A stretch of 64,000 bases of DNA from LMUY01 sp964657445 (GCA_964657445.1 CAZZVB010000001.1:5617-69616), one strand, 5' to 3'; shown: positions 27,119-36,736, numbered from the stretch's first letter. Numbers and translations are program-made. The notes: a model not told the origin generated them from the letters alone.

Positions 27119-28800
27119 GCCCCCTCGACACCTCGCTACGAGACCCGGCGACTCCGCCCTCCACCATCGGCCGCCCGCCGGACTACATGCACGAGGCGAA
27201 CACGCTGAAGTCGTGGTTCTTCACCACGGACCACAAGCGGATCGGCCTGCTGTACCTGACCACCATCACCGCCTTCTTCGTCATCGGCGCCATCGCCGCC
27301 GGGCTGGTGCGGTTGTCGCTGGTGGTGCCGAACGGGCAGATCTTCACCAGCGATACCTACAACAAGCTGTTCACCATCCACGGCGTGGTGATGGTCTGGT
27401 TCTTCCTTATTCCGTCTATTCCCTCGACCTTCGGCAACTTCCTGATCCCGATCATGATCGGGACGAAAGACCTCGCCTTCCCGCGGCTGAACCTGCTCAG
27501 CTACTACGTCTTCGTCGGCGGCGCGCTGTTCACCCTGGCCGACCTGATCATCGGCGGCGTGGATACGGGATGGACGTTCTATGCCCCATACAGCACGACG
27601 TTCAGCAACACCTTCGTCATCCCGGCGCTGCTGGGCGTGATCGTCGTAGGATTTTCCTCAATCCTGACGGGGCTGAACTTCGTCGTCACCATCCACACCA
27701 TGCGTGCGCCGGGCATGACGTGGTTCCGCTTGCCGATCTTCGTCTGGACGCATTATGCGGTCAGCCTGATCTTCCTGCTGGCGACCCCCGTCATCACCAT
27801 CGCGCTGATCCTGCTGGTAATGGAACGTGCGTTCGGCATCGGCATCTTCGACCCCGCACTCGGCGGCGACCCGGTGCTGTTCGAGCATCTGTTCTGGTTC
27901 TACTCGCACCCGGCGGTGTACATCATGGTGCTGCCGGGCATGGGGGTGATCAGTGAGATCGTGCCCGCATTCGCGCAGAAGAAGCTGTTCGGCTACCGCT
28001 TCGTCGCCTACGCCAGCATCGGCCTGGCCACCATCACCTTCTTCGTGTGGGGCCACCACATGTTCGTCAATGGCGAGAGCGACACGGCGGCGCTCGTGTT
28101 CTCCCTGCTGAGCTTCGCCGTCGCCGTGCCGTCCGCGGTAAAAGTGTACAACTGGACCGCCACGATCTATAAAGGCAGCATCCGCCTGCAAACGCCGATG
28201 CTGTACGCGATGGGCTATATCGGGCTCTTCGTGCTCGGCGGGCTGACGGGGCTGTTCCTCGCGACGCTGTCCATCAACGAGCATACGCACGGCACCTACT
28301 TCGTGGTGGCGCATTTCCACTACATCATGGTCGGCGGCACGGTGCTCGCCTTCCTGGGCGGGCTGCATTACTGGTGGCCGAAATTCACCGGCCGCATGTA
28401 TCCGGAAGCCTGGGGCGCCGTCTCCGCCCTGTTCATCTTCATCGGCTTCAACGTCACCTTCTTTCCGCAATTCCTGCTCGGCTATCTGGGGATGCCGCGG
28501 CGCTATCATGACTATCCGCCGGAGTTCCAGTTGCTGAACGTGCTCAGCTCGGCCGGCGCCACCATCCTCGCGGCGGGCTACATCTTTCCGATGGTGTACC
28601 TGATCTGGTCACTTTGGTACGGCAAGAAGGCGCCGGCCAATCCGTGGAACGCCAAGGGGCTGGAGTGGACGACCAGTTCGCCCCCGCCGGCGCATAACTT
28701 CCTGACCCCGCCGGTGGTGGACTTTGAGCCGTACGACTATCCGCACCGCACGCCGGAGCGCAAGCAGAAGGCCGAGCAGGCGCAGCCCGATGCCGGCTGA
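27115..28800 (+). CDS. ctaD: Cytochrome c oxidase subunit I, family A2-like
   Basis: The 561-residue protein has about twelve helices and carries the haem-copper centre: CuB ligands H265 and H314-H315, the cross-linked tyrosine Y269, and haem ligands H400 and H402. Helix VI reads YSHPAVY where A1 oxidases have GHPEV. The glutamate is replaced by a YS pair, the mark of family A2 oxidases such as the Rhodothermus caa3 enzyme. It reduces oxygen to water and pumps protons. It starts in an ATGA overlap with ctaC. Confidence 0.96.
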   Translation: MSPLDTSLRDPATPPSTIGRPPDYMHEANTLKSWFFTTDHKRIGLLYLTTITAFFVIGAIAAGLVRLSLVVPNGQIFTSDTYNKLFTIHGVVMVWFFLIPSIPSTFGNFLIPIMIGTKDLAFPRLNLLSYYVFVGGALFTLADLIIGGVDTGWTFYAPYSTTFSNTFVIPALLGVIVVGFSSILTGLNFVVTIHTMRAPGMTWFRLPIFVWTHYAVSLIFLLATPVITIALILLVMERAFGIGIFDPALGGDPVLFEHLFWFYSHPAVYIMVLPGMGVISEIVPAFAQKKLFGYRFVAYASIGLATITFFVWGHHMFVNGESDTAALVFSLLSFAVAVPSAVKVYNWTATIYKGSIRLQTPMLYAMGYIGLFVLGGLTGLFLATLSINEHTHGTYFVVAHFHYIMVGGTVLAFLGGLHYWWPKFTGRMYPEAWGAVSALFIFIGFNVTFFPQFLLGYLGMPRRYHDYPPEFQLLNVLSSAGATILAAGYIFPMVYLIWSLWYGKKAPANPWNAKGLEWTTSSPPPAHNFLTPPVVDFEPYDYPHRTPERKQKAEQAQPDAG

Positions 28801-29473
28801 CACGCTGGCGCTGGCGTCCGGACGTGCGATCGGCCAGCCGGTCGGGATCGAGGTCGCCGAGCAATTCACCAATGCCGAGCAGCAACGCGAAGCAGCCCAG
28901 CTCGGCATGTGGGCCTGGCTGCTGACGGAGCTGCTGCTGTTTGGCGGCTTGTTCGCCATCGCGCTCGTCACGCACTACATCTATCCGGACTCCGTCCGGG
29001 CGGCCGCACGGCACTTCAAGTTCTGGATCGGCGCCACCAACAGCGTCGTGCTGATCTGTTCCAGCCTGACGATGTCCGGCGCGATCATGCTGTCCCGCCT
29101 GGGTGGTCAGCGCCTGATGGTGCGCTGCATGCTGGCCACGGCGGGTTTGGGAACACTGTTCCTGCTGCTGAAAGGCTACGAGTATTACACCGACTATGCC
29201 GAGCACATGACGCCGTTCCTGAGGCGGCCGTACGCGCTCGGGATGGATCAGGCGTCCAAGATGTTCGTGGACCTGTACTACGTCACCACGGCGCTGCACG
29301 GCCTGCACCTGATCACCGGCATCAGCATCCTGTTGTGGCTGACGCGGGAGGCGAGCAAGCCGGGCTTTCTGGAGGTGCATCAGAACCGGATCGAGATCTA
29401 CGGTCTTTACTGGCACTTCATCGACCTGATCTGGATCATCGTCTTCCCAGTGCTGTACGTGATCGGCCGATGA
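28790..29473 (+). CDS. ctaE: Cytochrome c oxidase subunit III
   Basis: The 227-residue protein starts at ATG 28790, overlapping ctaD by 11 bases, and has about five membrane helices. It matches the short heme-copper oxidase subunit III: LGMWAWLLTELLLFGGLF near the N-terminus, the YYVTTALHGLHLITG block, and YGLYWHFIDLIWI at the end. It stabilises subunit I and the proton entry path. Its stop overlaps the subunit IV start (ATGA). Confidence 0.95.
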   Translation: MPADTLALASGRAIGQPVGIEVAEQFTNAEQQREAAQLGMWAWLLTELLLFGGLFAIALVTHYIYPDSVRAAARHFKFWIGATNSVVLICSSLTMSGAIMLSRLGGQRLMVRCMLATAGLGTLFLLLKGYEYYTDYAEHMTPFLRRPYALGMDQASKMFVDLYYVTTALHGLHLITGISILLWLTREASKPGFLEVHQNRIEIYGLYWHFIDLIWIIVFPVLYVIGR

Positions 29474-29775
29474 GCGATCTGCGCACGACGCCGGAGGAAT
29501 GGCGGGCGATCTGGCAGAAGATGCGCGTGCCTGTGTTCGTGTTCGCCGCCCTGCTCGGCTTCCTGGCGGTGATCGTGCTGCTCGGCGCGCTGGTTCCGGG
29601 ACGGACGGCCTCGTTCATCGAGGCTGGCGTGACCCTCTGCATGATCCTGACCGTTCTGCTGTTCTCCATGGAAGTCCGGCTGGAGACGCCGTTGATGCGG
29701 CTGTTCGCCATGCTCGGGTTCTGCTGGCTGACCATCCTGCTGGGCATGACGATGGTGGATTACTGGACGCGATGA
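29470..29775 (+). CDS. Cytochrome c oxidase subunit IV-like protein
   Basis: The 101-residue protein has three predicted membrane helices and no cofactor motifs. It is the last gene of the act-cta operon and starts in an ATGA overlap with ctaE. Size, topology and position match prokaryotic oxidase subunit IV (COX4_pro type). No assembly genes (sco, ctaB, ctaG) follow, so these must lie elsewhere. Confidence 0.82.
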   Translation: MSDLRTTPEEWRAIWQKMRVPVFVFAALLGFLAVIVLLGALVPGRTASFIEAGVTLCMILTVLLFSMEVRLETPLMRLFAMLGFCWLTILLGMTMVDYWTR

Positions 29776-29861
29776 CGCCAAGGGGCTAGGCAGTCGCAGT
29801 GCTTGCCTTCGTATCTTCAGCGGATCGAACGTGGGCGCTGTCCTGAGGAAGCCCCGCCAAC

Positions 29862-30851
29862 GTGCTCGCCCATTCCGCCGCTTTGCAGACTGCCGATACG
29901 CCCATCCAAGAGGCGGTTGCGGACTATGTGAACCGGCCGGCGCGCGGCAGCACGCTCACCCGGCACCTTCACAGGCTGGAAGCCGAGTCGATCGAGATCA
30001 TGCGGGAGGTCGTGGCCCAGTGCCGCAACCCGGTGTTCCTGTATTCGATCGGCAAAGACTCGACCGTCATGCTGCACCTGGCGCGCAAGGCGTTCTACCC
30101 GGCGCCGCCGCCCTTCCCCTTTTTGCACATCGCGACCGGCTGGGACTTCCAGGACATGATCCGCTACCGCGACATCCTGGCGCCGGCGCTTGGGCTCGAT
30201 CTGCGGGTCCACACCAACCAGGACGGGGTGCGGCGCGGCATCAACCCGTTCGCGTCCGGCGCCGGGCTGCATGCCCAGGTGATGAGCACCGAGGGGCTGA
30301 AACAGGCGCTGGACGCCGGCGGCTTCGATGCGGCGTTCGGCGGCGGGCGTCGTGACGAGGAGAAAAGCCGGGCGAAGGAGCGCATCTTCTCGTTCCGCAA
30401 CGCCCAGCACGCCTGGGACCCGCGGCATCAGCGGCCTGAGCTGTGGAACCTGTATAACGCCCGGGTCGGACCGGGCGAGTCGATGCGTGTGTTCCCGATT
30501 TCGAACTGGACCGAGCTGGACGTCTGGTCCTATCTGCGGGCGGAGCAAATCCCGGTGGTGCCGCTGTATTTCGCCAAGACACGGCCGGTGGTGCGCCGCC
30601 AGGGCGGGCTGATCATGGCCGATGACGACCGCATGGTGTTCGCACCGGGTGAGACGGCGGAGCCGATGCTGGTCCGCTTCCGCACGCTGGGCTGCTATCC
30701 GCTGACGGCGGCGACCGCGTCCGCCGCCGCCGACATGGATGCGATCATCGCCGAACTGCTGGCGTCCCGCCATTCCGAGCGGCAGGGCCGGCTGATCGAC
30801 CACGACGAAGCCGCCTCGATGGAGCGCAAGAAGCGCGAGGGCTATTTCTGA
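29862..30851 (+). CDS. cysD: Sulfate adenylyltransferase subunit 2
   Basis: The 329-residue protein starts at GTG 29862. It shows the CysD pattern: a PP-loop-like YSIGKDSTVMLHLA, then FLHIATGWDFQ, FGGGRRDEEKSRAKERIFS, and PISNWTELDVW. CysD makes adenosine 5'-phosphosulfate (APS) from ATP and sulfate, driven by GTP hydrolysis in CysN. It overlaps cysNC by one base (TGATG), so the two subunits are translationally coupled. Confidence 0.96.
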   Translation: MLAHSAALQTADTPIQEAVADYVNRPARGSTLTRHLHRLEAESIEIMREVVAQCRNPVFLYSIGKDSTVMLHLARKAFYPAPPPFPFLHIATGWDFQDMIRYRDILAPALGLDLRVHTNQDGVRRGINPFASGAGLHAQVMSTEGLKQALDAGGFDAAFGGGRRDEEKSRAKERIFSFRNAQHAWDPRHQRPELWNLYNARVGPGESMRVFPISNWTELDVWSYLRAEQIPVVPLYFAKTRPVVRRQGGLIMADDDRMVFAPGETAEPMLVRFRTLGCYPLTAATASAAADMDAIIAELLASRHSERQGRLIDHDEAASMERKKREGYF

Positions 30852-32701
30852 TGCGGCGGGACCTGCTGCGCTTCATCACCTGCGGCTCGGTCGATGACGG
30901 CAAATCCACCCTGCTCGGCCGGCTGCTGTTCGAGACCAGGCAAATCTTTGAGGACCAGTTGGCGGCGGTGACGCGCGACAGTGCCCGGCACGGCACCACC
31001 GGCGCCGCGGTGGACCTCGCTTTGCTGGCCGACGGGCTGGAGGCGGAGCGCGAGCAGGGGATCACCATCGACGTCGCCTACCGCTATTTCAGCACCCCCG
31101 TGCGCTCGTTCATTGCCGCCGATACGCCGGGCCATGAACAATTCACCCGCAACATGGCCACGGGCGCCTCGACCGCGGACCTCGCCATCATCCTGGTGGA
31201 CGCCCGGGCCGGATTGCTGCCGCAAACCAAGCGGCACAGCCACATCTGCTCCATGCTTGGCGTCCGGTCGGTGATCCTGGCGATCAACAAGATGGATTTG
31301 GTGGATTTCGAAGCCGGGATCTTCCACGAGATCGAGGCTGATTACGCCGCCTTCGCCACGGGGCTGAGCTTCGACAGCGTGTGCACGATCCCTGTCTGCG
31401 CCAGAGACGGCGACAACGTCACGTTGCGCAGTTTCCGCATGCCCTGGTACGACGGCCCGACCTTGGTGGAAAGGCTGGAGACGGTGGCCGTCAGCCAGGA
31501 TGGGGCGGCCAAGCCGTTCCGCTTCCCCGTGCAGTGGGTCAACCGCCCCTCGGCCGCCTTCCGCGGCTTTGCCGGCACGGTTGCGGGCGGCACGGTCGCG
31601 GTGGGCGACCGGGTCGTCGTCGCCGGGTCGGGCGCTGCAGCCACCATCGCCCGCATCGTCACCTTCGACGGCGACCGCCCGTCCGCGTCGGCCGGCGATG
31701 CGGTCACGCTCACCTTGCAGGAGGAGGTGGACGCCGCCCGCGGGGACATCCTGTCGCATCCGCAGAGCCGCCCCGAATCGGTGGACCAGTTCGCCGCCCA
31801 GCTCCTGTGGATGAGCGAGGAGCCGCTGCTGCAAGGGCGCTCCTACCTGTTGCGCGCCGGGACTGCGACCGTGCCGGCGAGCGTCACCAGCCTGAAGCAC
31901 AAGGTGGACATCAACACCTTCGAGCCGCTGGCCGCCCGCACGCTCGAGCTCAACGAGATCGGCGTCTGCAACATCGCCACTGCGCTGCCGATCGCGTTCG
32001 ACTCATACGCCGCCAATCGCCGCACCGGCGCGTTCATTCTGATCGACCGCGCGACCAACGCGACGGCGGGCGCCGGCATGATCAGCTTTGGCCTGCGCCG
32101 GGCCACCAACATCCATCGCGAACATCACGCGGTGAACAAGGCGGCGCGGGCCGCGATGTTGCGGCAAACGCCGTGCATCGTGTGGTTCACCGGCCTGTCC
32201 GGCTCCGGCAAGTCCACGATCGCGGAGCTTGTCGAGAAGGGGCTGCACGCACGCGGCGTGCTGACCATGCTGCTGGACGGCGACAATCTGCGCCACGGCC
32301 TCAACCGTGACTTAGGCTTCACCGACGCCGACCGGGTCGAGAACATCCGCCGGGTCGGGGAGGTGGCGAAGCTGTTCGTGGACGCCGGCCTGGTCGTGCT
32401 GTGCTGTTTCATCTCGCCATTCGAGGCGGAACGCGCCCTGGTGCGCAGCCTGGTGGGGCCGGGGGAGTTCCACGAGGTGTTCGTGGACGTGCCGCTGGAC
32501 GAATGCATCCAGCGTGATCCGAAAGGCCTGTACGCGAAGGCGTTGAGCGGCAAGCTGCAGAACTTCACCGGGATCGATTCACCCTACGAGCGGCCGGAGG
32601 CGCCGGAACTGGTGGTGGACGGCGAACGCGAAACCGCCGAAGCTGCCAGCGAACGGATCGTGCAGTGGCTGATGCAGCGGAGCCATTCGCCGGGTGAATG
32701 A
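30851..32701 (+). CDS. cysNC: Bifunctional sulfate adenylyltransferase subunit 1/adenylylsulfate kinase
   Basis: The 616-residue fusion has an N-terminal GTPase domain with the P-loop GSVDDGKST (12-20), DTPGHEQF and NKMD, and an EF-Tu-like domain II. A C-terminal APS kinase domain has its own P-loop GLSGSGKST (448-456) and the DGDNLRHGLN block. It drives sulfate adenylation and then phosphorylates APS to PAPS. PAPS can feed sulfate reduction or the sulfation of polysaccharides or signals. No reductase genes (cysH, cysI) are adjacent, so either use is open. Confidence 0.96.
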   Translation: MRRDLLRFITCGSVDDGKSTLLGRLLFETRQIFEDQLAAVTRDSARHGTTGAAVDLALLADGLEAEREQGITIDVAYRYFSTPVRSFIAADTPGHEQFTRNMATGASTADLAIILVDARAGLLPQTKRHSHICSMLGVRSVILAINKMDLVDFEAGIFHEIEADYAAFATGLSFDSVCTIPVCARDGDNVTLRSFRMPWYDGPTLVERLETVAVSQDGAAKPFRFPVQWVNRPSAAFRGFAGTVAGGTVAVGDRVVVAGSGAAATIARIVTFDGDRPSASAGDAVTLTLQEEVDAARGDILSHPQSRPESVDQFAAQLLWMSEEPLLQGRSYLLRAGTATVPASVTSLKHKVDINTFEPLAARTLELNEIGVCNIATALPIAFDSYAANRRTGAFILIDRATNATAGAGMISFGLRRATNIHREHHAVNKAARAAMLRQTPCIVWFTGLSGSGKSTIAELVEKGLHARGVLTMLLDGDNLRHGLNRDLGFTDADRVENIRRVGEVAKLFVDAGLVVLCCFISPFEAERALVRSLVGPGEFHEVFVDVPLDECIQRDPKGLYAKALSGKLQNFTGIDSPYERPEAPELVVDGERETAEAASERIVQWLMQRSHSPGE

Positions 32702-34769
32702 AGGCAGCAGCATCGCACCTGCAGCGTTAAACTACCCCACGGCCCAACCCGGGTTTCGGTCCGCGGGCAGGACGGCGCAGCTTCGCCGCCATGACATCGC
32801 CTGGCTTCTCGTGGCAGCGCTCAGCCTATGGATTCGAAGCGGTTTCCCGGCAGTGGCGCTCGCCGACTCCGGCGCGGACGACGCCCTGTTCATCCGGATT
32901 GCGCACTCGCTCGCGTCCGGCGGCTGGCTTGGCCCCTACGACAATCTGACGCTCGCCAAGGGCATGTTCTATCCGCTGTTCATCGCTATGTCGGCATGGG
33001 CGGCTATTCCGCTCAAGATGGCCGAGCACCTCGTCTATCTCGGCGCTGCCGCTTTGTGTGCGGCCTACGTGCGGCGGCGCAGCGGAAGCGTGTGGCTCGG
33101 CACCGCGCTGTTTGTTCTGCTCGCCTTCAACCCGGTGTTTTGGGACCGCCAGCTTGCGCGGGTGATCCGGGAAGGCCTTTACATAAGCCTGTCGCTCGGC
33201 GTTGTGGCGCTCACGGTGGGCGTTTGTTTTTCACATGCCCGCTTCTGGCGCCGGGCTGCGCTTGGCTGCGGCCTCGGCCTGCTCACAGGGTGTTTCTGGC
33301 TGACCCGCGAGGAAGGTCCGTGGATCATCCCTGCTCTGGCGACAGTGTGTCTGGTGGGCGTGTATTGTGCGTGGAGGGGCCGGCCGAACGCATCCGCGCG
33401 TCTGCACGATGTCCGGTCGTTTGCAGTGCCGCTCGTGCTGGCGGGCCTGGTGTTCGCCCTCGTCAACGGCGCGGTCGCGCAAATGAATGGCCGCGCCTAC
33501 GGCAATGACGTCACGACGGAGTTCAAGTCCCGCAGCTTCTTGCGAGCCTACGGCGCGCTTGCCGGCGTCAAGCCCGCTGAATGGCAGCGTTACGTCGTAT
33601 GGCCTCGCGATGCGCGCGCGCGCGTTTACGCCGTCAGTCCCGCCGCACGGGAACTCGCGCCCTTCTTCGAGGGCGCTGGGGGCGAGTCGTGGCGGCGGAT
33701 CGGGTGTGAGCAGATGTGGCTCGACCGCGCAGCCTGCCCGGAAATCCTGTCGGGCTGGTTCATGTGGGCGCTGCGGGATGCCGTGACCGCAACCGGCCAC
33801 GCCAACACCGCGCGGGATGCCCGGCGCTTCTACGACCGTCTGGCAGATGAGGTGGACGCGTCCTGCCGCGATGGCAAGCTGGCCTGCGTTGCCAGCAACC
33901 GCGCGACGCTGATCCCGCCTTTCCGGTGGCAGTACATTGGCGACACGTTGCGGCGCTCCGGTCTGCTGTTCCGGATCGTATTCACGCTCGGCGGCGGCAA
34001 CCTGCAGCGTCCGCCCAGCCAAGGCATGCAGCCGGAGCTGAGTGCCTTCGCTGATCTCGCAGGCCCGATCGCGGCCGTCACCGGCCCGGTGCAACAGCGC
34101 ATTACCGGCTGGGTCGCAGCCTCAACCGGCATTCCCAGCGTCGCGGTGCAAGCGGCGCCCGGCGTGACGGTCACGCGGCAATACATCCTGGACGGCGCCG
34201 ACGTCGAACAATTCTATCCCGGCCTGAAGGCTGCGCGTTTCGAAATCGTCTCGAGCTGCCAGCCGGGACGGTGCAGCCTGGTCGTGGCTGCGCCCGGGCA
34301 AGCGACCGTCGCCCTGCCCTGGTCCAATCTCGCCGTAGGCTATCCGATCAACAGCGACGGCGAGAAAATGTATCTGGAAACCGTGTCGAGTTTCGATGCG
34401 GCGCCGGTTTCCACAGCGCGGGCGGAGCTGCAACGCCGGGTCGCACGGGTGATCTATCCTTTCTACGGCGTGGGTTTTCCGATCCTCTCGGCGCTGGGCG
34501 CTGCCGGTCTTCTGTTCGCCCTAAGCCGGCGCAAGGCCGATCCGGTCATTCTTGCCCTGACTGCAGGCAGTCTGGCCGCCATCATGTGCCGCGTGATGCT
34601 GCTGGCCTATCTGGACGTCACATCCATCCCTTCGGCCAATTCCCTGTATGCGTCGCCGGCGTCGCCCTTCGTCATCCTTTTCGCCACACTCGGCATCTTC
34701 ATGGGCTTGTCGGCGCGGCGCGAAAAACACAGACCGCCGGCTCCGGAACAGCCGTTGTCACCGGGATAG
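32694..34769 (+). CDS. Large GT-C-like polytopic membrane protein, uncharacterised
   Basis: The 691-residue protein has about ten membrane helices in two groups, N-terminal (about 35-260) and C-terminal (about 590-675), split by a large hydrophilic domain with paired cysteines. Near the first helix is an acidic loop ADSGADDALF (D58, D62, D63), resembling the catalytic Asp loop of GT-C glycosyltransferases such as GT39/ArnT-like enzymes. I do not recognise the exact family. It starts at GTG 32694, inside the end of cysNC, so it is coupled to PAPS synthesis. A link to cell-surface sulfation or glycosylation is only inferred. Confidence 0.7.
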   Translation: MNEGSSIAPAALNYPTAQPGFRSAGRTAQLRRHDIAWLLVAALSLWIRSGFPAVALADSGADDALFIRIAHSLASGGWLGPYDNLTLAKGMFYPLFIAMSAWAAIPLKMAEHLVYLGAAALCAAYVRRRSGSVWLGTALFVLLAFNPVFWDRQLARVIREGLYISLSLGVVALTVGVCFSHARFWRRAALGCGLGLLTGCFWLTREEGPWIIPALATVCLVGVYCAWRGRPNASARLHDVRSFAVPLVLAGLVFALVNGAVAQMNGRAYGNDVTTEFKSRSFLRAYGALAGVKPAEWQRYVVWPRDARARVYAVSPAARELAPFFEGAGGESWRRIGCEQMWLDRAACPEILSGWFMWALRDAVTATGHANTARDARRFYDRLADEVDASCRDGKLACVASNRATLIPPFRWQYIGDTLRRSGLLFRIVFTLGGGNLQRPPSQGMQPELSAFADLAGPIAAVTGPVQQRITGWVAASTGIPSVAVQAAPGVTVTRQYILDGADVEQFYPGLKAARFEIVSSCQPGRCSLVVAAPGQATVALPWSNLAVGYPINSDGEKMYLETVSSFDAAPVSTARAELQRRVARVIYPFYGVGFPILSALGAAGLLFALSRRKADPVILALTAGSLAAIMCRVMLLAYLDVTSIPSANSLYASPASPFVILFATLGIFMGLSARREKHRPPAPEQPLSPG

Positions 34770-34795
34770 AGTTGCGGAAGGTGGTCACACCGGTT

Positions 34796-35209
34796 TCAAC
34801 CGGCTGGGATCTCCGCGATGACGTCGATCTCCACGAACCATTCCGGCCGGGCCAGCGCCACCACGACAAGCCCGGTGAAGACCGGGAAGACGCCTTTCAG
34901 CCAGCGCCCGGCGACGCGATAGACGGGTTCGCGGTGGCGGATGTCGGTCAGGTACACGGTCACCTTGCAGATATGCGCCAGCTCCGACCCGCATTCGCGC
35001 AGCAGCAGGTCGATGTTGGCCATCACCTTCTCGGCCTGCGCCGCCGGGTCACCGACGCCGACGTTTTCGCGCGTGTCGAGGTCCTGCGGCACCTGGCCGC
35101 GCAGATAAACCGTGTTGCCCGCCACCACCGCCTGGCACAGATCGTTGTCGAGCTTCTGTTCCGGGTAGGTGTCGCGCGTGTTGAACGGGCGGATGCGGCG
35201 ATGGATCAT
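34796..35209 (-). CDS. RidA/YjgF/Rid-family protein
   Basis: The 137-residue protein matches the Rid family: QAVVAGNTVYLRGQVPQDL near the N-terminus, QAEKVMANIDLLL in the middle, and PEWFVEIDVIAEIP at the end. Archetypal RidA hydrolyses reactive enamine/imine intermediates, but catabolic subfamilies do related jobs in ring cleavage. The key arginine of RidA is not clear here, so the subfamily is unassigned. Its ATG overlaps the stop of the HpaB-type monooxygenase gene (ATGA), which suggests that it handles that enzyme's product. Confidence 0.87.
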   Translation of the reverse strand: MIHRRIRPFNTRDTYPEQKLDNDLCQAVVAGNTVYLRGQVPQDLDTRENVGVGDPAAQAEKVMANIDLLLRECGSELAHICKVTVYLTDIRHREPVYRVAGRWLKGVFPVFTGLVVVALARPEWFVEIDVIAEIPAG

Positions 35210-36687
35210 TCCGCGGCTTTCTTCAGCGCCACTTCGGCCCCGCCGGCCACCCGCGGCGACAGCCCGGCCGCCTTGTGCACCACCCGCAGCGGCTCATCCC
35301 AATCGAAGTTGCGGTACACCGCGCCCAAATTGGCGAACGGCGCGGATTGGGCAAACAACTGGAAGCTCAGCCGATGCCCGGCATAGTCCGAGTTCAGCAG
35401 GTCGCGCGCGAAGGCCAGCAGGCGGCGGCGATCGTCGGACTGCCACTCGTCATTGATGCTGTAGAATTTATGCAGCCACGGGCCGGTCTCCGCACTCTCG
35501 AAGGATGCCAGGTCCGGTGTCACGCAGATCTGCCCGCCGCATAGCTCCCGCGACAGATGCATCATCGCCGCGAGCTGGGAGGTCGCAAACACCCGGCCGC
35601 TGAACAGCAGCGACTGATCCGGCATCAGCAACCCGCCGGGGCTGCGCTTGCCGTTGGCGACGGCCGCCGTCAAGTGGGCGTTAATGCCCTCCCGATAGCA
35701 GGCGAGCTGGGTCAGCTTGTCCTGCACCGCCTGCTGCTTTTCCAGCCCGGTCTGGCGCACGTTGTACAGCGCCGCCCCGATCAGCATGTCCGCCAGCTTC
35801 AGGTTGCGCTGCACGAAGGCGAACGCGCTGTAGCGGTGCAGCGTGGCGCGGATGTAGGTCGCGGCCTTGGTGTGCCGGTAGAACAGCACGTTTTCCCACG
35901 GCACGAAGACGTCGTCGAACACGACCAGCGTGTCCACCTCGTCGAACCGGTTGCTGAGCGGGTAGTCGTCGATCGGCGCCCGGCCGGCGAACCCGGTCCG
36001 GCAGATGAACTTCAGGTTGGGCGATCCCAGGTCGCAGATGAAGCCTACCGCGTATTCCGAAAGCTCACTATCGCCCCAGTTGGCGATGGTGGGCTTGGTG
36101 AAGGCCTGGTTGGCGTAGGCGGCCGCGGTTTCGTATTTGGCGCCGCGCACCACGATCCCGCCATCCGTCTCCCGCACCACGTGCAGCAGCATGTCGGGGT
36201 CCTGGTCCTGCGGGCGCTTGGACCGGTCGCCCTTCGGATCGGTATTGGCCGACACATGGAACGGGTCGTCCCGCAGGGCACGGTGGACGTGGTTGCGGAT
36301 GTTGGCGGCGAAGGCCGGATTGACCTCGTTCAAAAGGTCCTGTCCGTCGAACAGGGACCACATCTCGCCGACCGTCTCGTCACCCACGCGGGTGACGATG
36401 CCGCCCACCTCGTCCAGCACGGCGTCGGTCGCGGCGCGCTTGGCGTGCCAGTCGGCCTGCGTGTAGGGCAGCTTGCCGCCGACAGGCAGCGGCTCACCCG
36501 TGTCGTCATGGTAGGTCATCACGGGGGCATGCGCCGCCTCGTGCTGCATGTCGTAGATGCGGGCGCGGATATCGACCAGCGGCTTGAACATCGGGTGAGT
36601 GGTCACGTCGGCCACCCGCTCACCGTTCATGTAAACCACGCGGCCGTCACGAATGCTGTCGCGGTACTGCTGTCCGGTGCGGATCAT
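35206..36687 (-). CDS. HpaB-family flavin-dependent monooxygenase, oxygenase component
   Basis: The 493-residue protein belongs to the 4-hydroxyphenylacetate 3-hydroxylase (HpaB) family. Family marks include the N-terminal YRDSIRDGRVVYMNGERV, the MLHVVRETDGGIVVRGAK block, DDVFVPWENVL, and the C-terminal RRRLLAFARDLLNSDYAGHR. These FADH2-dependent enzymes hydroxylate phenols and some non-phenolic rings and need a separate flavin reductase, which is not encoded nearby. An AAAGGA ribosome site supports ATG 36687. It is cotranscribed with the RidA-family gene and divergent from an NtaA-type monooxygenase. Confidence 0.92.
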   Translation of the reverse strand: MIRTGQQYRDSIRDGRVVYMNGERVADVTTHPMFKPLVDIRARIYDMQHEAAHAPVMTYHDDTGEPLPVGGKLPYTQADWHAKRAATDAVLDEVGGIVTRVGDETVGEMWSLFDGQDLLNEVNPAFAANIRNHVHRALRDDPFHVSANTDPKGDRSKRPQDQDPDMLLHVVRETDGGIVVRGAKYETAAAYANQAFTKPTIANWGDSELSEYAVGFICDLGSPNLKFICRTGFAGRAPIDDYPLSNRFDEVDTLVVFDDVFVPWENVLFYRHTKAATYIRATLHRYSAFAFVQRNLKLADMLIGAALYNVRQTGLEKQQAVQDKLTQLACYREGINAHLTAAVANGKRSPGGLLMPDQSLLFSGRVFATSQLAAMMHLSRELCGGQICVTPDLASFESAETGPWLHKFYSINDEWQSDDRRRLLAFARDLLNSDYAGHRLSFQLFAQSAPFANLGAVYRNFDWDEPLRVVHKAAGLSPRVAGGAEVALKKAAE

Positions 36688-36720
36688 CGCGCGGTCCTTT
36701 CGCTGCCCATCGAAACAAGA

Positions 36721-36736
36721 TGGCACCCTTCTTGCC
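36721..36736 (+). promoter_or_regulatory. Sigma-54 (RpoN) -24/-12 promoter of the flavin monooxygenase gene
   Basis: TGGCAC-N5-TTGC matches the sigma-54 consensus. GG is at 36722-36723 (-24) and GC at 36734-36735 (-12), with the correct spacing. It points toward the NtaA-type monooxygenase starting at 36769 and predicts transcription from about 36747. An enhancer-binding activator would be required; none is encoded adjacent. Confidence 0.75.

Noticed and set aside
34790..34803. CCGGTT/AACCGG mini-hairpin at the end of the convergent GT-C-like and RidA-family genes
   Set aside because: Only six base pairs with a two-base loop and overlapping the RidA coding end; too weak to call a terminator.
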